Shown here in pieces: positions 47,301-52,351 of a stretch of 52,351 nucleotides of DNA. Position 1 is the first letter of the stretch; every line of letters begins with the position of its first letter. Location: positions 1-52,351 of the forward strand of contig JAACJO010000065.1 of NCBI GenBank assembly GCA_013368445.1, read 5' to 3'. Below the pieces are notes generated by a model, which was not told the DNA's origin, did no database searches, and saw nothing but the letters and a program-made list of their open reading frames with translations. Both the position numbers and the translations under genes were made by a program. This DNA is from Leucocoprinus leucothites. Lineage: Eukaryota; Basidiomycota; Agaricomycetes; Agaricales; Agaricaceae.

Positions 47301-48812
47301 GTGGTCAAGCTGGAGGAGGAGGCGAAGAGGAGGAAAGAGATGAGGAAGAGGAAGAAGGGGAAGAAGAAAGTGAGGAAGAAGAGAGGGTAATGCCTTCACC
47401 TGTTAACGCTGTTTTTGCAGGTCAGACGACTCTTCCCTCGACTGCCGCTTCATCATCTTCAAGTGCTACGGTACGATCTAACAGCGGAACAGGGACCAGG
47501 ACGACAAGACGGTCTTTGCGGAGTAAATCCGCTCCTCGCTCTACATCCACGTCTCCCAGATCCACTAGACGCGGAAACGCTGGTGGTGGCGCCGGTGGTA
47601 GTGCGAGTGGTGGTGTTGCTAGCGGCAATAATGGCGGAAAGAAGAAGCTTCGAGTCAGAAGATCAACGTTCGTCCCCGGGTGGGCTGTTCCGCCACGAGT
47701 GTTATTGGTGGATGATGATATCGTGAGTCGGAAGCTTGGGAGCAAGTTTTTACAGGTGTTTGGGTGCACGATTGATGTGGCTGTGGATGGCATGAGTGCG
47801 GTGAATAAGATGAATTTGGAAAAGTATGATTTAGTGTTGATGGTGCGTGTTTGACCTCTTCCTTTATTCTGTGTAGATGCTGATTTTGGGATTTTTGTGC
47901 GAGGATTTTAGGATATTGTGATGCCCAAGTTGGATGGGGTGGCTGCTACGTCGATGATACGACAGTTTGATCATCTGACGCCAATTATTTCGATGACGAG
48001 TAATTCGAAGCCGAATGAGATTATGACTTATTATTCGTCTGGTGAGTGTTCCCCTTCAATTAAATTCTTGGCAGGCTCATGACGGTGATATGGGATTGTA
48101 GGGATGAATGACATCTTGCCAAAGCCGTTTACGCAGGCTGGGCTGTTTGAGATGCTTGAGGTATGTGAACGTGATTATGCAGAGGGATTATCCGACGGAG
48201 TGTTGACCTGTGCGAATAGAAACATCTCATACACCTCAAGGCGATACAGAAAATGAATCAAGTCCCACGTTCAATTGGCGTCCCTCCCTTATCCGATGCA
48301 TCATTCGAACAAGCTGTAACTACTGGTGCAGCTTCGCTCTCATCGTCCTTGTCCTCATCTCGTCTCCAGCCTGGCCTGCTACCACCACCACCCCCTACAG
48401 GGTCACCATCCATATCGACATCCGACGTCAACTCTGCTCAGCTTAACAACACCAGATCGCCAATGACCATGACCAGCGGTGGTGGGGTGGCAGTGGTGGA
48501 CCATATACTTCTGCCTACACTGGATCTTCATCGTCTGGTATCGGCAACAGCTCTGGCTCTGGTGGTCAAGGGCAAGAAAGAGACGACGACGAACGGATCA
48601 ATCCACTTTCGGGGATGGGATTAACGGACGAGCAGTATAATATGATATTGCAGAATATTGTCAATGGGGAGAGTTTTATGAATGGGATAGACGGCTCTGC
48701 TGGTGCTGGTGGTTCTGGTGCTGGGGAGAAGAGGAGGTATGATGAAAGTGGATTGACCGATTCGGAGGACGCTAGGCGGGAGAAGAGGAGTCGGTTTGAA
48801 GTGATTGAATGA
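44364..48812 (+). CDS. SKN7: SKN7/PRR1-type HSF-domain response regulator, with a one-base frameshift
   Basis: Transcription factor of the fungal two-component phosphorelay, acting in the nucleus in oxidative and osmotic stress. Exons 44364-44596, 44656-44725, 44790-44924, 44973-45411, 46281-47842, 47912-48041, 48102-48160, 48220-48812, about 1073 residues. The HSF-type DNA-binding domain spans about residues 70-172 ([24 protein letters not shown]). A coiled coil follows (about 235-290), then a long Ser/Gly-rich middle. The receiver starts [12 protein letters not shown] (about 764), with phosphoacceptor Asp814 opening exon 6 and Lys864 in LPKPFT. Exon 8 is one base short: the frame through [10 protein letters not shown] must shift at the G run 48484-48487 to reach [12 protein letters not shown] and the conserved-looking tail [20 protein letters not shown] favour a homopolymer assembly error over true loss. 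Confidence 0.9.
45412..46280 (+). other. Unusually long (869 nt) intron of SKN7
   Basis: Donor GGTAAGTG after GNEN and acceptor TTCACAG before [11 protein letters not shown] join in phase (one base plus two). Every other intron of the gene is 50-70 nt. The interior is pyrimidine-rich with long C/T runs (45540-45770, 45890-45920). Several frames of 60-136 codons occur, without domains. It could hide small exons, an internal promoter or a noncoding RNA; nothing in the sequence decides. Confidence 0.6.
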
Positions 48813-49656
48813 CCCAGTGAGGGCGGGTCCGCGGATGGCAGTCGTCGAACTTATCGTTTGTGTTTTGGAAATCCCTATGCTTGTCCCATTTGACTCTTTT
48901 TCTTGGAAATTTTGGGACACGTTTTCTTTCTCTGTCTCTTTCTTCGATCGGATCGCGCTATATGCTCCCTCATCCTTTCTTCCAGCGTTGCTATCACACG
49001 TTGTGATCTCGTTCCTGCGAATACGTCGGGATTTATCTCCTCAATTCCGCTTCGTTATTCCGTCCTTACACCTCCATGCCTTTCCTCTCCCCGTCTTTTA
49101 CCTTGGGTTTTAAAAGTCGACTATGCTATGATGAACCTTCGCTTTGCTTGATGATACATTATCTTGGACCCGTACATGTTTTTTTTCCCATTTGTAGTTG
49201 TAACCCCCTCCCCATTTGCCTCCCTCCCCACAGAAACACGAATACATCGCCTTTTATGACTCGCATTCAGTAGAGCTGCGATTTGGCCGGGACAACCGCC
49301 TCGAGTGATTAATTGGTAAGCAATAGGGCTCGAATAATATACCGGGGCTCCATGGTTCGAACTCTCGCAACCTGTGACCAAGTTTGTTGTTTGGCGCCTC
49401 GGAAGTTACTTACACCGTTTTCTTCCCACCACAGAAGTCGCACGCCGAGTTATTTTCTGTCAGCGGGAACCTTGGGAAGCCAAGAGTCTCCGCTTACACG
49501 AGGGCCATCAATCCCTGGTGAGGTTATTAATACCCCAACATGAAACGGTTAGTACGTGTACATGTTTGGTGCACATGAGCTTCACAGCTTTGTTGCTTTT
49601 CACCTTGAACCGTTGTCCTTCTCGTCGCCATCGATCGTGTGGTTTCTTCTATCACG
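48813..49656. other. Intergenic between SKN7 and the NACHT gene
   Basis: SKN7 3' end and NACHT promoter. Pyrimidine-rich tracts at 48880-49110 look like a 3' UTR. No gene seen. A tRNA-like GGTTCGAACTC at 49352-49362 was considered and rejected. Confidence 0.45.
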
Positions 49657-52351
49657 ATGACTAAAAGCTCTATAGCCATAGTATCTGAGGCCACGGATTT
49701 GAAAGCCAATGTTGTCGATCAGTCCTCTTCAGGTCGAGCTATCCAGATTTCGGGTATGTCTTCCGAGAACTTCCTTAGTTGCTTCGGACCGCACCACCAG
49801 CTAAACGCCACCACTAATGTCAATATAGGCTTTACAGTTGTTCTTGACACGACTATTAAACGCCCGTTGTATATCAAGTTCAGCGTTGACCAAACGACCT
49901 TTCCCGATTTGCCGTGTAATGAGGTTTCTACCACCCATACTGCTGGAGAACGTTGGAGTTGGTCGTTGAATCCCTACTTGTGAGCTTTGAGGCTATTTAT
50001 TCTGCTTTCCATGAGCCCACGACGCTGATCACTCACACAGAAACCTCCAGGAAGGATCCACTCTTACCATTCAGCTTCGAAAAAAGCGTCGAGTCAGAAA
50101 GGACGTTACGATTGCTCGCGTTATCATCCATTACAGCGATGTACGAGCGTACCTAAATTCGGTGGCGCAGGATCATTACCTAGGTGAGTATGAGTTTGCA
50201 GCTCTACCAGTTCGCCCTATTTAACCATGGTTTCGTTGTAGCGTACGAAGTGCATACCAGCCCCCGAATCATGCTTGATATCGCTGCGGTACGAGATACA
50301 CGCTCTCGTTGGTTGTACTTACTGAGCTGACTCTTGATGACGACTTCAGGGGCCTTATGCATTACATACGGGGTTGAATGCTGCTGTGGAGAAATCGCAA
50401 GAGTACAAGAGCGTTTTGGATCACCTAGGGCGTGCAAAAGGGTTTTTGGGGACCTTGATCTCGTTTGCAGTGGGAGTTAGCGAGGCATGTGCCTTCATTT
50501 TTCAGACAATATGATGAAATGTTAACTTTGTACAGTTGGATCCGATTGCGAAGGCGACGTTAGCTTGTGTCAACACCGTCTACGAGGTACATTTTCCCTG
50601 TTTTGTTCACTGAGAAGCTGACACTGACATTTTACGATCCAGATTCTAGTTGCTCAGGATGAATGTGACAAGCTGATATTAGGAATGGCTGAGAGTATGG
50701 CTAGAACATTATGGTACATTGAGGACGTTCGGCAAATTCGCACGCCTTACGCAGTTGAAAAAGACGATTGAGGACGTATTTCCTTTAATGGAAGAAACAC
50801 AGAATTTCATTCTGATGTTAACAAACAGGACCGGAATGGGTAAATTCAGGCCTTGATTCATATATGTGTCTTCGCTGATTCATCCAATCCAGCAAATCTG
50901 CTAAAAGCTCATTCCATCCAGGAGAAGGTTGAAGACCTGAACAGGCGCTACAACATATTTCAGCAGCAGTTCGATCGAGGTGTTGCGGTTGAGACTGCGG
51001 TGAAAATGGACCTTTTGGTTGAATTGAACAGTAAGACATGCTTTCTCTTCTGCTCGATTCTGTAGCTTATGAATCTTAGACGCTTCCAAGGACGACGGAT
51101 TATTAAAGCAACTTCGACCACGGGGTATTGAACTCACACCACTCGCATCGGAATGTATGGAAGGCACGCGAGAAAGGATCCTCTCTGATGTTGATAATTG
51201 GTTCGCTGATTTTGACAAGAGTAATGTACTTTGGATCAGAGGATTTCCGGGTGTTGGAAAATCTACATTGGCGTCTAGCATCGTATCGCGTTTACGCGCC
51301 CAGCGCCGACTCGGATCTTACTTCGTTTTCGATCGAGCCAAAGTCACCGCTGCTACCCCGAACGTACTTTGGCGCTGCGTAGCCTATGATATTGCGAGTC
51401 GGTATCCGTCCGCCCGACGATGCATTGTTGAACGGTTGAAGGATGAAGAGGTGGAGGTCAATTCATCAAACATCAAAACTCTTTTCAGATACCTTATTGA
51501 GGAACCCCTACTGGAGTCGGAAGATGACATCCCCCGCGGTCGTCTTCCTATCGTTGTCATTGATGGATTGGATGAATGTGGTGGCCACCAAGGTCGGCAA
51601 TCGGAGGACCGCGAAGATCTTTTGGATACACTCAAGAGATGGCCTCGACTATCAAGACTCTTTAAACTCGTTGTCACTAGTCGATACGAAGACGACATTT
51701 ACCACACCCTTTCCAAAATCAGCATTACCCTGGACATCTCTTCGGGAACGACAGTCGGCTCTCAAGCGTCCGAGGACATTCACACATTCCTCGTCCATCG
51801 CTTTCGCAAGATTGCACAGAGCTATGCGATTCATTGCCCAAGGACTGGCCTGGTTTAGATGTCATTGCCGAGTTGACTCGACGTGCCGCCGGTCTCTTTA
51901 TTTGGGCGAAGACTGTCACTGAGTTTATCAGCTCTGGCGAACCACAAAGTCAGCTCAATGAAATCATGAACCATTCATTAGAAATGGGTAACATGGCTGT
52001 TCTATACTCCCGTATTCTCGAAACGTCGTTCCGCATGCCGAGCATCCAGGTCTTGGATGCCTTCAATTCTATCGTCGGCACCATGGTTCTGGCTAAACGC
52101 CCACTTCGGCGAGCAGAGTACATTGAGCTTTTGAAAATCCAGCCCTCCATGCTCGACTTCATTCGCAAAGGCTTACGTTCTGTCATGGATCCTGGAAATA
52201 CCCTCCGTTTTACCCATCAGTCATTTGTAGACTTCCTTCTGACTTCCGATAAATGCCCTTCCGATTTCGTCATTGACATCGCCAAGCAACAACGCGCACT
52301 TGCCAATGCATGCTTACAGACAATGTCGGCAAAGCTCAGCTTTAACATCTA
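49657..52351 (+). CDS. C2-NACHT STAND protein, 5' part, with two frameshifts (runs off window)
   Basis: NLR-like signal-transduction NTPase typical of agaric genomes, probably involved in non-self recognition or programmed death by family analogy. Exons 49657-49753, 49829-49979, 50041-50183, 50242-50288, 50350-50484, 50536-50586, 50643-50839, 50893-51030, 51080 to the end. A C2-like beta-sandwich region occupies about residues 1-130, then a helical linker (SELDPIAKATL, KKTIEDVFPLMEET). The NACHT domain has the P-loop GFPGVGKST (about 373) and Walker B LPIVVIDGLDECGG, and later TRRAAGLFIWAKT and LRFTHQSFVDFLL. Exon 7 carries one extra base near 50737 and exon 9 lacks one near 51824-51832. The fifth intron starts with GC (GAG|GCATGT). 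It may be a young pseudogene or carry assembly errors. C-terminal repeats would lie beyond the window. Confidence 0.82.

Noticed and set aside
49300..49375. tRNA-like sequence: GATTAATTGGTAAGC (A-box-like) and GGTTCGAACTC (B-box-like)
   Set aside because: The T-arm stem does not pair (CCATG against TCTCG), no acceptor stem closes, and no anticodon arm can be drawn. Chance or a very decayed tRNA-derived repeat.
1..52351. CRISPR arrays, bacterial operons or phage features
   Set aside because: No regular spacer-repeat array was found, and the intron-rich genes show a eukaryotic genome.

Overview
The window reads as nuclear DNA of a mushroom-forming basidiomycete (Agaricomycetes). Genes are cut by many 45-70 nt GT-AG introns, often around exons of only 12-60 nt. 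The gene families (monocarboxylate-type MFS permeases, a secreted GH43 glycosidase, a C2-NACHT STAND protein, an HNH protein with an NVIYMTYDE motif, an SKN7 HSF/response-regulator) are typical of that group. I rebuilt exon structures by hand from reading frame and splice sites; no database search was run.

Layout. 1-15.3 kb: an HSF-like coiled-coil gene at the left edge (9-677) and a decayed second copy of it (about 4310-5290); two intact minus-strand MFS permeases (1648-3527, 6716-8635); a gene-poor stretch; then an intact 15-exon, about 970-residue membrane-anchored amidohydrolase (11558-15317). 15.4-32.56 kb: a 17 kb block almost free of CG dinucleotides, an old transposon graveyard lying exactly between the 3' ends of the amidohydrolase and the GH43 gene. 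It holds two solo LTRs of one family in opposite orientation, each with a perfect 5-bp target duplication; a DD34E Tc1/mariner element with 210-bp terminal repeats that are themselves bounded by inverted copies of the end motif; a probable MITE; a degenerate minisatellite; and several old intron-containing gene fossils.

32.5-39.5 kb: a compact, intact run: GH43 (-), HNH protein (+), quinone-oxidoreductase-type dehydrogenase (-), third MFS permease (-). The last two are in tandem, 224 bp apart, so an import-plus-reduction pairing is possible but is only inference. 39.5-44.3 kb is gene-poor, with coding-looking scraps and one possible small secreted-protein gene. 44.4-52.35 kb: SKN7, with an unusually long 869-nt intron and a one-base frameshift, then the N-terminal part of a C2-NACHT protein with two frameshifts that runs off the window.

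Most notable: the nested terminal repeats of the Tc1-like element, the dated pair of solo LTRs inside a sharply bounded CpG-poor block, the free-standing HSF trimerisation-type coil and its duplicate, the lost splice junction in the third MFS gene, and the clustering of all three frameshifts seen in otherwise well-formed genes within the last 4 kb.
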